Assembly (NCBI GenBank): GCA_036257595.1
Contig: DATAFF010000033.1
Location: 1 to 29,164 of the forward strand
Length of the DNA stretch: 29,164 bases
Source of the DNA: DATAFF01 sp036257595
Lineage (GTDB): Bacteria > Pseudomonadota > Alphaproteobacteria > Rhizobiales > Aestuariivirgaceae
Reading direction: 5' to 3'
The notes beneath the pieces are model-generated. The model made no database searches. It was not told the origin of the DNA and saw only the letters and a program-made list of their open reading frames with translations. Below are positions 17,402 through 25,760 of this stretch, one piece after another; positions within the stretch are counted from its first letter, which is position 1, and each line of letters begins with the position of its first letter. Made by a program: the position numbers and the translations under genes.

Positions 17402-18093
17402 CCGGCACGCCGCGTCCCTATCAGTTCTACGGCCGCCGCATCGGCCACCCTTTGCGCCCGCACCAGGCGCGTCTCATGGTCGATCTGCTGCCCAAGCTCA
17501 AGGTCGCCAGCGACGACCCGCGGCTTGCCACGCCGACTCTCCTGTTCGATCCACCGGCCGAGGCGGTCGAGCTCGAGATCGGCTTCGGCGGCGGCGAGCA
17601 TCTCGCTGCCAAGGCGGCCGCCGCTCCCGGCATCGGCTTCATCGGCGCCGAGCCCTTCGTCAATGGCGTCGCCAAGCTGCTGACGGCGATCGAGGCCAAC
17701 CATCTTTCCAACGTCCGGATCTTCGACAACGACGTTCGCCATCTCCTGCCGGCGATCGGCGACGGGTCGCTCGCCGCGATCTATCTCCTGTTTCCTGATC
17801 CATGGCCGAAGAAACGCCACCGGCGGCGGCGTTTCATCCAGCCGGCAACCATTGCCGAGATCCACCGGTTGCTCCTGCCCAGCGGCCGCTTCGTCTTTGT
17901 CAGCGATGCCGGCGACTATGCCGCCTCGACCCTCGCAACGATGCTCGCCCAAGGCGGCTTTGCCTGGACCGCCGAGGGACCGGCCGACTGGTGCTGGCCA
18001 CGCCCCGACTCACCGCCCACCCGCTATGAGGCAAAGGCCCTGGCCCGGGGAGCGAAGGCGATTCACCTCGAATTCGCTAAGAAGAGGCAGTAG
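17353..18093 (+). CDS. trmB: tRNA (guanine-N7-)-methyltransferase TrmB
   Basis: Methylates N7 of G46 in the tRNA variable loop using AdoMet. The 246-residue product has a basic N-terminal stretch ending in FYGRRIGHPLRPHQ, the AdoMet-binding VELEIGFGGGEHL, the acidic EPFVNGV strand end, DND, and the family signature LFPDPWPKKRHRRRRF, then a C-terminal TRYEAKA. The ATG at 17353 overlaps the metK 3' end by 49 bp; no later ATG precedes the conserved region. The last two codons and the TAG stop are formed by the first units of repeat copy B (AGG CAG TAG), so the natural C-terminus was probably slightly different before the element arrived. Conserved residues are unaffected. Confidence 0.94.
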   Translation: MGEDRPRRPIAGFSRLTGTPRPYQFYGRRIGHPLRPHQARLMVDLLPKLKVASDDPRLATPTLLFDPPAEAVELEIGFGGGEHLAAKAAAAPGIGFIGAEPFVNGVAKLLTAIEANHLSNVRIFDNDVRHLLPAIGDGSLAAIYLLFPDPWPKKRHRRRRFIQPATIAEIHRLLLPSGRFVFVSDAGDYAASTLATMLAQGGFAWTAEGPADWCWPRPDSPPTRYEAKALARGAKAIHLEFAKKRQ

Positions 18094-18154
18094 GTGTTAG
18101 GCAGTAGGCCTGAGTGGTGCCCTTCCCTACTGCCTACTGCCGACTGCCGACTGC
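18086..18154. repeat. Inverted heptamer-array element, copy B
   Basis: Left arm: GGCAGTA, GGTGTTA, GGCAGTA, GGCCTGA (18086-18113). Centre: 13 nt GTGGTGCCCTTCC (18114-18126). Right arm: CTACTGC, CTACTGC, CGACTGC, CGACTGC (18127-18154), followed by a degenerate tail to about 18170. Same layout and orientation as copies A and D, with four right units. Its first unit overlaps the trmB stop codon, and its tail ends some 18 bp before the rimP promoter. Confidence 0.9.
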
Positions 18155-18187
18155 CTCTGCCTATTTGCCTTTTCGCCCACTGCCCCC

Positions 18188-18216
18188 TTGCACCAACGTC
18201 ATTGCAGGCGTATATG
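18188..18216 (+). promoter_or_regulatory. Promoter of the rimP-nusA-infB operon
   Basis: TTGCAC (18188-18193), exactly 17 bp, then TATATG (18211-18216): the best sigma-70-like match in the window. Transcription would start near 18223, just before the structured leader. Confidence 0.6.
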
Positions 18217-18222
18217 AGCGCC

Positions 18223-18302
18223 GAATTCATTCTCACATAACTCCTGATCCTGTGGTCGGGAGACTTGTTGAGGGTGGGTCCTGCGGGGCCCGCTTTTTTT
18301 GT
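18223..18302 (+). ncRNA. rimP-leader-type attenuator RNA
   Basis: An 80-nt leader between the predicted start point and the rimP coding region. A 9-bp stem (CTCCTGATC 18241-18249, loop CTGT, GGTCGGGAG 18254-18262, including two G-U pairs) is followed by a terminator hairpin with a T-run. This matches in position and layout the alphaproteobacterial rimP-leader family recorded in Rfam as a putative attenuator of the rimP-nusA-infB operon. Family membership is by recall and context, not by a covariance search. Confidence 0.6.
18272..18300 (+). terminator. Intrinsic terminator inside the rimP leader
   Basis: GGGTCC (18276-18281), loop TGCG, GGGCCC (18286-18291); outer bases can extend the stem, and seven T follow (18294-18300). 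It lies before rimP and after the promoter, so it would stop transcription early unless read through: the hallmark of attenuation. NusA, encoded in the operon, is a plausible feedback factor (inference). Confidence 0.7.
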
Positions 18303-18317
18303 CGTGAAAGGCGATTG

Positions 18318-18923
18318 TTGCAAGCCGAGCGCAGACCCGATGCCGCCGATTCGAGGATGGCCCGCGAGACCGGACCCGCGGCAGTCGTCGCCCGACTCAT
18401 CGAGCCGGTTCTCGATGACATGGGCTTCCGCCTCGTGCGCGTGCGCCTCACCGCCTCGACTCTCCAGATCATGGCCGAGCGGCCCGACGGCACATTCACC
18501 ATCGATGACTGCGAGGCGGTGAGCCGCGCCATCTCGCCGCTGATCGATGTCGAGGACCCGGTGCCGCAGAGCTACAATCTCGAGGTCTCCTCCCCCGGCA
18601 TCGACCGGCCGTTGGTCAGGCCCGACGATTTCGCAAGATGGACCGGCCATGAGGCGAAGATCGAGCTCGCAAGCCCGCTGTCCGGCCGCAAGCGCTTTCG
18701 CGGCACGATTGCCGGCATCGCTGCCGCCGCCGTCCGCCTCACCCTTCCGCCCGAGAAGTCGGGCGCCGCAGCGGTGACGGTCGAGCTGCCTTTTGCCGAT
18801 ATCGGCGATGCCAAGCTGATATTGACCGACGCACTGATCGAAGCCAGCCGCAAGCCGGCGGGCATCAGCCCCACTGACGGCAGTGAAATGGATGTGATCG
18901 AAGGGAGTAATGACGATGCCTGA
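18318..18923 (+). CDS. rimP: Ribosome maturation factor RimP
   Basis: Assists assembly of the 30S subunit. The two-domain protein shows an N-terminal alpha/beta domain (ARLIEPVLDDMGFRLVRVRL, then IMAERPDGTFTIDDCE), the family signature YNLEVSSPGIDRPLV, and a C-terminal Sm-like barrel. Start choice is uncertain. TTG at 18318 has AAAGG 6 nt upstream and gives 201 residues, with an N-terminal extension before ARETG like that of rhizobial relatives. The only nearby ATG, at 18357, has no properly spaced ribosome-binding site and gives 188 residues. The 3' end overlaps the nusA start by 8 bp. It is first in the operon and sits behind the attenuator. Confidence 0.92.
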   Translation: MQAERRPDAADSRMARETGPAAVVARLIEPVLDDMGFRLVRVRLTASTLQIMAERPDGTFTIDDCEAVSRAISPLIDVEDPVPQSYNLEVSSPGIDRPLVRPDDFARWTGHEAKIELASPLSGRKRFRGTIAGIAAAAVRLTLPPEKSGAAAVTVELPFADIGDAKLILTDALIEASRKPAGISPTDGSEMDVIEGSNDDA

Positions 18924-20511
18924 ATCCGGAGTGAGCGCCAACCGGCTCGAGCTCTTGCAGATCGCCGATGCGGTGGCTCGCGAGAAGAGCATCGACAAGC
19001 GGGTCGTCCTTCAGGCGATGGAGGATGCGATCCAGCGCGCCGCCCGCTCGCGCTATGGCGCCGAAAACGACATTCGCGCCGAGATCGATCCCAAGACCGG
19101 CGAGACCCGCCTCAACCGCCTGCTCGAGGTCGTCGAGACGGTAGAGAACGAGGCGACCCAGATCACGCTGGACGATGCCCGCCATAAAAATCCCGCCGCC
19201 CGGGTCGGCGACTTCATCGCCGAGCCGCTGCCGCCCATCGATTTCGGCCGCATCGCTGCCCAGAACGCCAAGCAGGTGATCGTCCAGAAGGTCCGCGATG
19301 CCGAGCGCGAGCGGCAATATGACGAATACAAGGACCGCATCGGCGAGATCGTGTCGGGTGTGGTGAAGCGCGTCGAATATGGCAACATCATCGTTGATCT
19401 CGGCCGCGGCGAGGCCATCATCCGTCGCGACGAGAGCCTGCCGCGGGAGAACTTCCGCACCGGCGACCGGGTGCGCGCCTATATTTACGATGTCCGTCGC
19501 GAGCAGCGCGGGCCGCAGATCTTCCTGTCGCGCACCCATCCGCAATTCATGGCCAAGCTGTTCGGCCAGGAGGTGCCCGAGATCTATGATGGCATCGTCG
19601 AGGTGATGTCGGTCGCCCGCGATCCCGGCAGCCGCGCCAAGATCGCGGTGCGCTCCAAGGATTCCTCGATCGATCCGGTAGGCGCCTGCGTCGGCATGCG
19701 TGGCAGCCGCGTCCAGGCGGTGGTCGGTGAGCTCCAGGGCGAGAAGATCGACATCATTCCCTGGTCCAATGACGCGGCAACCTTCGTCGTCAATGCACTG
19801 GCGCCGGCCGAGGTGGCCAAGGTGGTGCTCGACGAGGATGCCGAGCGCATCGAGGCAGTGGTTCCTGACGACCAGTTGTCGCTCGCCATTGGCCGGCGCG
19901 GCCAGAATGTGCGTCTTGCCTCCCAGCTCACCGGCTGGGACATCGACATCCTGACGGAGGCCGAGGAGTCCGAGCGCCGCCAGAAAGAGTTCGCCGAGCG
20001 CACCCAGCGCTTCATCGAGGCGCTTGACGCCGACGAGATGCTTGCCCAATTGCTCGCTTCGGAGGGCTTCGACTCGGTCGAGGAGATCGCCTATGTCGAG
20101 GAGAAGGAACTCTCCTCCATCGACGGCCTCGATCAGGAGACCGCCAGCGAGATCCAGGGTCGAGCCCGCGAATATCTCGCCAAGATAGCCGCCGAGCAGG
20201 ATGAGCGGCGCCGCGAGCTCGGCGTTGAGGACGGTGTTGCCGAGATCGACGGCGTCACCCCGGCCATGCTGGTCGCCCTTGGCGAAGCCGGCATCCTCAC
20301 CGTCGAGGATCTGGCCGGCTGTGCCACCGACGACCTAACCGGCTGGACCGAGCGCAAGCAGGGCGAGACGGTGAAGCATGAGGGCGCGTTCAGCGGCCTC
20401 GAAGTATTGGCGGCCGAGGCCGAGGCCATCATCATGGCGGCCCGCGTCACGGCCGGCTGGATCGAGCCGCAAGGGGCCGAGCAGCCGCTGGAGCAAGTAA
20501 CGGCAGAGTAG
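18916..20511 (+). CDS. nusA: Transcription termination/antitermination factor NusA
   Basis: Binds RNA polymerase and nascent RNA to control pausing, termination and rRNA antitermination. The 531-residue product has the N-terminal polymerase-binding domain (NRLELLQIADAVAREKSI), an S1 domain (about 140-200, GEIVSGVVKRVEYGNIIVDLG split by strands), KH1 (VGACVGMRGSRVQAV), KH2 (LSLAIGRRGQNVRLA), then two C-terminal acidic/HhH repeats (about 370-510), as in long alphaproteobacterial NusA. ATG at 18916 is 8 nt from GGGAG (18903-18907) and gives the usual family start; the in-frame ATG at 18910 is only 2 nt from it. It overlaps rimP by 8 bp and precedes ylxR by 8 bp. Confidence 0.96.
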   Translation: MPESGVSANRLELLQIADAVAREKSIDKRVVLQAMEDAIQRAARSRYGAENDIRAEIDPKTGETRLNRLLEVVETVENEATQITLDDARHKNPAARVGDFIAEPLPPIDFGRIAAQNAKQVIVQKVRDAERERQYDEYKDRIGEIVSGVVKRVEYGNIIVDLGRGEAIIRRDESLPRENFRTGDRVRAYIYDVRREQRGPQIFLSRTHPQFMAKLFGQEVPEIYDGIVEVMSVARDPGSRAKIAVRSKDSSIDPVGACVGMRGSRVQAVVGELQGEKIDIIPWSNDAATFVVNALAPAEVAKVVLDEDAERIEAVVPDDQLSLAIGRRGQNVRLASQLTGWDIDILTEAEESERRQKEFAERTQRFIEALDADEMLAQLLASEGFDSVEEIAYVEEKELSSIDGLDQETASEIQGRAREYLAKIAAEQDERRRELGVEDGVAEIDGVTPAMLVALGEAGILTVEDLAGCATDDLTGWTERKQGETVKHEGAFSGLEVLAAEAEAIIMAARVTAGWIEPQGAEQPLEQVTAE

Positions 20512-20519
20512 GGAGATCC

Positions 20520-21143
20520 ATGAACCTCGGCGCAAACGCTGAAGCGGACCGGCAGGACGGCGAGGGCGAGGTGGCGGAGCGCACCTGCATCGTGACGCGC
20601 GAGGTCAGGGACCCGGGCGAGCTCATCCGCTTTGTCCGGGCGCCTTCCGGCGAGATCGTGCCGGACCTCCGCGGCAAGCTGCCGGGGCGGGGCGTCTGGG
20701 TGACCTGCGCCGCCACCAAGGTTGCCGAGGCGGCGCGCCGCAAGCTGTTCGCCCGGGGCTTCCGGACGGAATGCCAGGCGGCGGCCGATCTGGCGGAGCG
20801 CACCGGTGCATTGTTGCGGCAGGAGGCCTTGGCCTGTTTGTCGCTCGCCAACAAGGCCGGGCTGGTCAGCGCCGGTTTCGAGCGGGTGGCGGGCGAGGCC
20901 CGCAAGGGTCGCCTCGCGGTCCTTGTCGAGGCGGCGGACGGGGCAGCGGACGGACGGCGAAAACTGGTCGGAAAACTCAAGGAGGCCGGGACTTCCCCAG
21001 AAATAATCGAAGTCTTCGAATCCCCTGAATTGGGTTTGGCGTTGGGCCAATCACATGTGATACATGCTGCCATCGCCGAGGGCGGGCTTGCCCGCAAATT
21101 TCTCGCAGCGGCGCGCCGGTTTGCAGCATACCGGGAGCGCTGA
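20520..21143 (+). CDS. YlxR (DUF448) RNA-binding protein with C-terminal L7Ae-like domain
   Basis: Two-domain protein of 207 residues. The N-terminal YlxR domain (about 17-95) carries the family marks ERTCIVTRE, ELIRFVRAP and GRGVWV. The C-terminal half (about 100-205) resembles the L7Ae/L30e RNA-binding fold: LLRQEALACLSLANKAGLVSAGF followed by KGRLAVLVEAADGA. In Firmicutes these two parts are the separate genes ylxR and ylxQ between nusA and infB; here they form one gene, a fusion usual for alphaproteobacteria. GGGAGAT lies 4 nt before the ATG. A role as a nucleoid- or RNA-associated expression regulator is known only for distant relatives. Confidence 0.88.
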   Translation: MNLGANAEADRQDGEGEVAERTCIVTREVRDPGELIRFVRAPSGEIVPDLRGKLPGRGVWVTCAATKVAEAARRKLFARGFRTECQAAADLAERTGALLRQEALACLSLANKAGLVSAGFERVAGEARKGRLAVLVEAADGAADGRRKLVGKLKEAGTSPEIIEVFESPELGLALGQSHVIHAAIAEGGLARKFLAAARRFAAYRER

Positions 21144-21165
21144 GCTGTTGGACACAAGAGAGCAG

Positions 21166-24120
21166 ATGAACGATACGAACGATCCCGGAGATCGCAAGCA
21201 TGGCGCCGGCCCGCAAGGGCCGAGCGGTCGGACACTGAGTCTTCGCCGTCCGGCCGTCGAACAGGGCCGTGTCCGGCAGAACTTTCCCCATGGCCGCTCC
21301 AAGACCGTGGTGGTGGAGACCAAGCGCAAACGCGTGATTCAGCCGGCCAAACCCGCCGAATCCGAGTCCGCGGCTGCCGCGAAGGCGCCGAGCCCCGCCC
21401 CGGCTGCCGCCGCGCCCCGCCCTGCCCCAGCGGCAGCTTCGCCCCGCCCTGCCCCGCCGCCGGCAGCGCCACGCCCGGCCGCCGCCGCATCCGCCTCTGG
21501 CGATTCCGATACCGCCACCATCACGCGCCCGCCGGCACCGGCTGCCGCGCCCGCACCACAGCCCCAGGCGAGAGCCACCGCACCCGCCGCAGGCCAGCCG
21601 CGCCCGGCCGCGCCGCCGGCGGCCGCAGCGGTTCAGCCGTCTCCCGGCACCCCGGCGGGGCCGGCTCAGCCGCCGCCACCGCAACCCGCTGCGACGGCCG
21701 CCCGCCAGGCACAATCCGCCCCGGCGAGTCCCGCTCGCGATGCCGCCGGCGCCGCCCGTAGCGGCCAGGCCACCCGAGGGGCATCTCAACCGCAGGCCAC
21801 GACCGGCCGTGCCGAGACTTCCCGTCGTGGCGACGGCGCCCGCCCGCAGGCTTCCCGTTCCGGCGTCGTGCTGCGCACCCTGACCGCCGATGAGAAGGAG
21901 GCGCGCGAGCGCGCCCTTGCATCCGCCCGGGTCCGCGAGGCCGAGGATCGCAAACGCGCCGAGGAGGAGTCCCGCCGCCATGCCGAGGCAGCCGCCCGCG
22001 AGGCCGCCGAGCGCGAAGCCGCTGCCACCCGCAAGGCCGACGAGGAAGCGCGCCGCCGCGCCGAGGAGGAGAGCAAGCGCCGCGCCGAGGAGACGGCCCG
22101 CACCCGGATCGGCGAGCCGCGCCCCGCGGCACCCGCCGTCACCGAGGAAGAGGAAGGCGAGCGTTCGCGCGCCCGCATTCGCCGCGACATCAAAGTGCCG
22201 GCGCCCAAGGTCACCAAAACCGAAACCGATCGCCGGCGCGGCAAGCTCACCGTCTCCAATGCGCTGAGCGAGGATGAGGAGCGCGCCCGCTCGCTTGCCG
22301 CCTTCCGCCGCCGCACCGAGCGCCAGCGCAAGCAGGCCTCCGGTTTCCAGCCGAGCAAGGAGAAGATCGCCCGCGACGTCATCATTCCGGAGGCGATCAC
22401 CATCCAGGAGCTCGCCAACCGCATGGCCGAGCGCTCGGTCGACGTCATCAAGCTCCTGATGAAGCAGGGGCAGATGCACAAGATCAACGACGTCATCGAC
22501 GCCGACACCGCCCAGCTCGTTGCCGAGGAGCTCGGCCACCTGGTGCGCCGCGTTTCCGAGGCCGATGTCGAGGAGGGCCTGATGGGCGAGAGCGATATCG
22601 CCGGCGACCTCAAGCCGCGCGCTGCCGTCGTCACCATCATGGGCCATGTCGACCATGGCAAGACGTCGCTGCTCGACGCCATCCGCAAGACCAATGTCGT
22701 GTCGGGTGAGGCCGGCGGCATCACCCAGCATATCGGCGCCTATCAGGTCGAGACGCCGTCCGGCATGATCACCTTCATCGACACGCCGGGCCATGAGGCC
22801 TTCACCGCCATGCGCGCCCGCGGCGCCCGCGCCACCGATATCGTCGTGCTGGTGGTGGCCGCCGATGACGGGGTCATGCCGCAGACTGTCGAGGCGATCA
22901 ACCACGCCCGCGCCGCCGAGGTGCCGATCATCGTCGCCATCAACAAGATCGATAAGGCCGACGCCAATCCGACCCGGGTGCGGACCGACCTGCTCGCCCA
23001 TGAGATCGTCGTCGAGAGCATGGGCGGCGAGACCCTCGAGGTCGAGGTGTCGGCCACCAAGCGCATCAATCTCGACAAGCTGCTCGACGCCATCCTGCTC
23101 CAGGCCGAGGTGTTGAACCTCACCGCCAATCCCGACCGGCCGGCCGACGGCATCGTCGTCGAGGCTCAGCTCGACAAGGGTCGCGGTCCGGTGGCCACCG
23201 TGCTCGTCCAGCGCGGCACGTTGCATCCTAGCGACATCGTCGTCGCCGGCAGCGCCTGGGGCCGCGTCCGCGCCCTCATCGACGAGCGCGGCGAGACCGC
23301 CAAATCGGCCGGTCCTTCGGTGCCCGTCGAGGTGCTCGGCTTTTCGAGCGCGCCCGAGGCTGGCGACCAGCTGGTGGTCGTCGACACCGAGGCGCGGGCC
23401 CGCGAAATCACCGAATATCGCGACCGCAAGCGCCGCGAGACCAGGGGTTCGCCGGCCGGCCGTTCGTCGCTCGAGCAGATGATGAGCCAGATGAAGGATG
23501 CCGGGCGCAAGGAGTTCCCGATCCTCGTCAAGGCGGACGTACAGGGTTCGGCCGAGGCGATCGTACAGGCACTCGAGAAACTCGCGACCGACGAGGTCGC
23601 CTCGCGGGTGATCCATTACGGCGTCGGCGGCATCTCCGAATCGGACGTCCAGCTCGCCGCCGCTTCCGGCACCGTCATTCTCGGCTTCAATGTCCGCGCC
23701 AATGCCCAGGCGCGTGACGCCGCCGAGCGCACCGGCATCGAGATCCGCTACTACAACATCATCTACGACCTCGTGGACGACGTTAAGCAGGCGATGTCGG
23801 GCCTGCTGGCGCCGACCTTGCGCGAGACCTTCCTCGGCAATGCCGAGATCCTCGAGATCTTCAACATCTCCAAGGTCGGCAAGGTCGCCGGCTGCCGCGT
23901 CACCGAAGGCGTGGTCCAGCGCGGCGCCAGGGTCAGGCTGATTCGCGACAATGTCGTCGTGCATGAGGGAACGCTGTCGACGCTGAAGCGCTTCAAGGAC
24001 GAGGTCCGCGAGGTGGTCGCCGGTCAGGAGTGCGGCATGGCCTTCGAGAGCTATCAGGACATGCGGGTCGGCGATGTCATCGAGTGCTTCCGCGTCGAAG
24101 AGGTGAAACGGACGCTGTGA
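21166..24120 (+). CDS. infB: Translation initiation factor IF-2
   Basis: GTPase that brings fMet-tRNA to the 30S subunit and promotes subunit joining. About 984 residues. A short conserved head (TLSLRRPAVEQGRVRQNFPHGR) is followed by a long Ala/Pro-rich linker (about 65-235) and a charged helical region rich in Arg, Glu and Ala (about 240-390). Next come an IF2 N-domain near 410-470, the G domain with GHVDHGKTS (about 493-501), DTPGHEAF and NKID, and the C-terminal beta-barrel and C1/C2 domains. ATG at 21166 begins MNDTNDPGDRK, like relatives; an in-frame TTG at 21148 is an alternative, and the frame open from 21064 would overlap ylxR. The final TGA overlaps the rbfA GTG by 4 bp. Confidence 0.96.
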   Translation: MNDTNDPGDRKHGAGPQGPSGRTLSLRRPAVEQGRVRQNFPHGRSKTVVVETKRKRVIQPAKPAESESAAAAKAPSPAPAAAAPRPAPAAASPRPAPPPAAPRPAAAASASGDSDTATITRPPAPAAAPAPQPQARATAPAAGQPRPAAPPAAAAVQPSPGTPAGPAQPPPPQPAATAARQAQSAPASPARDAAGAARSGQATRGASQPQATTGRAETSRRGDGARPQASRSGVVLRTLTADEKEARERALASARVREAEDRKRAEEESRRHAEAAAREAAEREAAATRKADEEARRRAEEESKRRAEETARTRIGEPRPAAPAVTEEEEGERSRARIRRDIKVPAPKVTKTETDRRRGKLTVSNALSEDEERARSLAAFRRRTERQRKQASGFQPSKEKIARDVIIPEAITIQELANRMAERSVDVIKLLMKQGQMHKINDVIDADTAQLVAEELGHLVRRVSEADVEEGLMGESDIAGDLKPRAAVVTIMGHVDHGKTSLLDAIRKTNVVSGEAGGITQHIGAYQVETPSGMITFIDTPGHEAFTAMRARGARATDIVVLVVAADDGVMPQTVEAINHARAAEVPIIVAINKIDKADANPTRVRTDLLAHEIVVESMGGETLEVEVSATKRINLDKLLDAILLQAEVLNLTANPDRPADGIVVEAQLDKGRGPVATVLVQRGTLHPSDIVVAGSAWGRVRALIDERGETAKSAGPSVPVEVLGFSSAPEAGDQLVVVDTEARAREITEYRDRKRRETRGSPAGRSSLEQMMSQMKDAGRKEFPILVKADVQGSAEAIVQALEKLATDEVASRVIHYGVGGISESDVQLAAASGTVILGFNVRANAQARDAAERTGIEIRYYNIIYDLVDDVKQAMSGLLAPTLRETFLGNAEILEIFNISKVGKVAGCRVTEGVVQRGARVRLIRDNVVVHEGTLSTLKRFKDEVREVVAGQECGMAFESYQDMRVGDVIECFRVEEVKRTL

Positions 24121-24518
24121 GCGGCAGGACGCCAAGCCAGCGCCAGCTCAGGGTCGGCGAGCTGATACGGCACGAGCTCGCCGCCATCTTCACCCATGGC
24201 GATGTCGCCGACGACCTCATCGACCATGCCGGCGTCACCATCGTCGAGGTGCAGCTCTCGGCCGATCTGAGGCTTGCCACCGTTTACGTACGCCCGTTCG
24301 TACCCGGACGCGAGGATGCCTTCCTCGCCGCCCTCGAGCGTCACCGCCGCCATCTTCGCAAGCTCCTCGCCCCACGGCTCAATCTCAAATTCATGCCCGA
24401 CCTGCGCTTCCGCCTCGACACGGCGCTCGACTACGCCGCCCATGTCGACGAGATCCTCAGCCGTCCCGAGGTCCGACGCGATCTCGAACGTCGCGATCCC
24501 GAGCCGGACCGGGAGTGA
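24117..24518 (+). CDS. rbfA: 30S ribosome-binding factor RbfA
   Basis: Cold-shock-type assembly factor with a KH-like fold that binds the 30S subunit and helps 16S rRNA 5'-end processing. The 133-residue product shows the family core QRQLRVGELIRHELA, VTIVEVQLSADLRLATVYVRP and LNLKFMPDLRFRLD. The GTG start at 24117 forms a GTGA overlap with the infB stop. A longer frame open from 24030 would lie inside infB and has no conserved residues. The stop is 6 bp before truB. Confidence 0.94.
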   Translation: MSGRTPSQRQLRVGELIRHELAAIFTHGDVADDLIDHAGVTIVEVQLSADLRLATVYVRPFVPGREDAFLAALERHRRHLRKLLAPRLNLKFMPDLRFRLDTALDYAAHVDEILSRPEVRRDLERRDPEPDRE

Positions 24519-24524
24519 CCCGCC

Positions 24525-25448
24525 ATGGCAGCGCGGCGCAAAGGCGAGCCGGTCCATGGCTGGCTCGTCCTCGACAAACCCGTGGGGGCGGGCTCGACCC
24601 GCATGGTGAGCGAGGTCAAACACCTGTTCGGCGCCGACAAGGCCGGCCATGCCGGCACCCTCGACCCGCTGGCGAGCGGCCTCCTGCCGATCGCCCTCGG
24701 CGAGGCGACCAAGACCGTTTCGTTCGTCATGGACGGATCCAAGACCTATCGGTTCAGCATAGCCTGGGGCGAGGAGACGCCCTCCGACGATGGCGAGACC
24801 GCGCCGACCGCTGTGTCGTCCGAGCGCCCATCCGAAGCCGCGATCCTGAGCGCGCTGCCCGCCTTCACCGGCACCCTGATGCAGGTCCCGCCGCGCTTTT
24901 CCGCGGTCAGGGTCGAGGGCGAGCGGGCCTATGACCTCGCCCGCGAGGGCGTCGAGACCGTGCTCGCACCCCGCCCGGTGGAGATCGCCCGCTTGGCGCT
25001 CGTCGCCATCCCCGACCGCGATCATGCCGAATTCGAGACCGAATGCGGCAAGGGCGCCTATATCCGCGCCCTCGCCCGCGATCTCGGCCGCGCCCTTGGC
25101 TGTCTCGGCCGGGTCGCGACATTGCGGCGCACCCGCGTCGGCCCCTTCGCCGAGGCCGATATGATTTCGCTGGAATCCTTACGGCAGTTGCGCCATAAGG
25201 GCGCGGGGCCGGAATGCCTCATTTCCTGCCTTCGCCCGCTTGAGACCGCGCTGGACGACATCCCGGCGCTGGCCGTGAGCCAGGCGGAGGCATCACGCCT
25301 CAAGCAAGGCCAGCCTATCCTTCTGCGTGGCAGGGATGCTCCGATCAGGCTCGACGCTGTTTTCGTGACCTGGCGGAACGAACCGATCGCCATCGGCAAC
25401 ATCGAAGGTGGCGTGCTGAAGCCCAGGCGTGTGTTCAATCTGGGTTGA
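24525..25448 (+). CDS. truB: tRNA pseudouridine-55 synthase TruB
   Basis: Isomerises U55 in the T-loop of nearly all tRNAs to pseudouridine. The 307-residue product has the N-terminal HGWLVLDKP motif, catalytic D47 in GHAGTLDPLASG, KTYRFSIAWG, and the C-terminal GAYIRALARDLG, followed by a small PUA-like tail (ALAVSQAEASRLKQGQ). The ATG at 24525 is 6 bp after rbfA. It belongs to the infB-rbfA-truB-rpsO block found across bacteria. Confidence 0.96.
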   Translation: MAARRKGEPVHGWLVLDKPVGAGSTRMVSEVKHLFGADKAGHAGTLDPLASGLLPIALGEATKTVSFVMDGSKTYRFSIAWGEETPSDDGETAPTAVSSERPSEAAILSALPAFTGTLMQVPPRFSAVRVEGERAYDLAREGVETVLAPRPVEIARLALVAIPDRDHAEFETECGKGAYIRALARDLGRALGCLGRVATLRRTRVGPFAEADMISLESLRQLRHKGAGPECLISCLRPLETALDDIPALAVSQAEASRLKQGQPILLRGRDAPIRLDAVFVTWRNEPIAIGNIEGGVLKPRRVFNLG

Positions 25449-25449
25449 C

Positions 25450-25462
25450 GGGCGGGCCGCCC
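25450..25462 (+). promoter_or_regulatory. GC-rich hairpin just before the rpsO ribosome-binding site
   Basis: GGGCG, loop GGC, CGCCC form a short hairpin ending 2 nt before AAAGGAG (25465-25471) of rpsO. S15 represses its own translation through leader RNA structures in several bacterial groups, including a rhizobial type. The hairpin is seen; an S15-binding role is inference. Confidence 0.35.
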
Positions 25463-25479
25463 TGAAAGGAGACGTTACG

Positions 25480-25749
25480 ATGTCGATTGCTGCCGAGCGC
25501 AAGCAGGCGCTCATCAAGGAATATGCGGTGAAGAGCGAGGACACGGGCTCTCCGGAGGTTCAGGTCGCCATTCTAACCGAGCGGATCAAGAACCTCACCG
25601 ACCATTTCCAGACGCATAAGAAAGACAACCATTCGCGGCGCGGCCTTCTGAAGCTTGTCAGCCAGCGCCGGGGTCTTCTCGATTATCTGAAGCGGAAGAA
25701 TGTCGAGCGCTATCAGACGCTGATCGAGCGGCTGGGCATTCGACGCTGA
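25480..25749 (+). CDS. rpsO: 30S ribosomal protein S15
   Basis: Primary 16S rRNA-binding protein of the platform; also forms an intersubunit bridge. The product is exactly 89 residues, the usual S15 size. It contains DTGSPEVQVAILTERI, the loop HKKDNHSRRGLL that contacts rRNA, and the end RYQTLIERLGIRR. ATG at 25480 follows AAAGGAG at 25465-25471 and matches the family start; the open frame upstream overlaps truB and is not conserved. It lies 31 bp after truB and 153 bp before pnp, the classic rpsO-pnp pairing. Confidence 0.97.
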   Translation: MSIAAERKQALIKEYAVKSEDTGSPEVQVAILTERIKNLTDHFQTHKKDNHSRRGLLKLVSQRRGLLDYLKRKNVERYQTLIERLGIRR

Positions 25750-25760
25750 TGATCATTTCT

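Noticed and set aside
17004..17798. Plus-strand open frame spanning metK and trmB in a third frame
   Set aside because: It is Ser/Arg/Pro-rich shadow sequence across two certain genes, with no ribosome-binding site or conserved motif.
21361..21780. Tandem DNA repeat in infB
   Set aside because: The repetitiveness is Ala/Pro-rich protein linker coding, normal for IF-2 of this group, not a DNA repeat with a fixed period.
20977..24135. A continuous open frame of over 1000 codons on the minus strand opposite infB and part of ylxR
   Set aside because: It is antisense to a certain gene, its composition is a mirror of GC-rich codon use (Gly/Ala/Leu/Arg/Asp runs), and it shows no domain motif.
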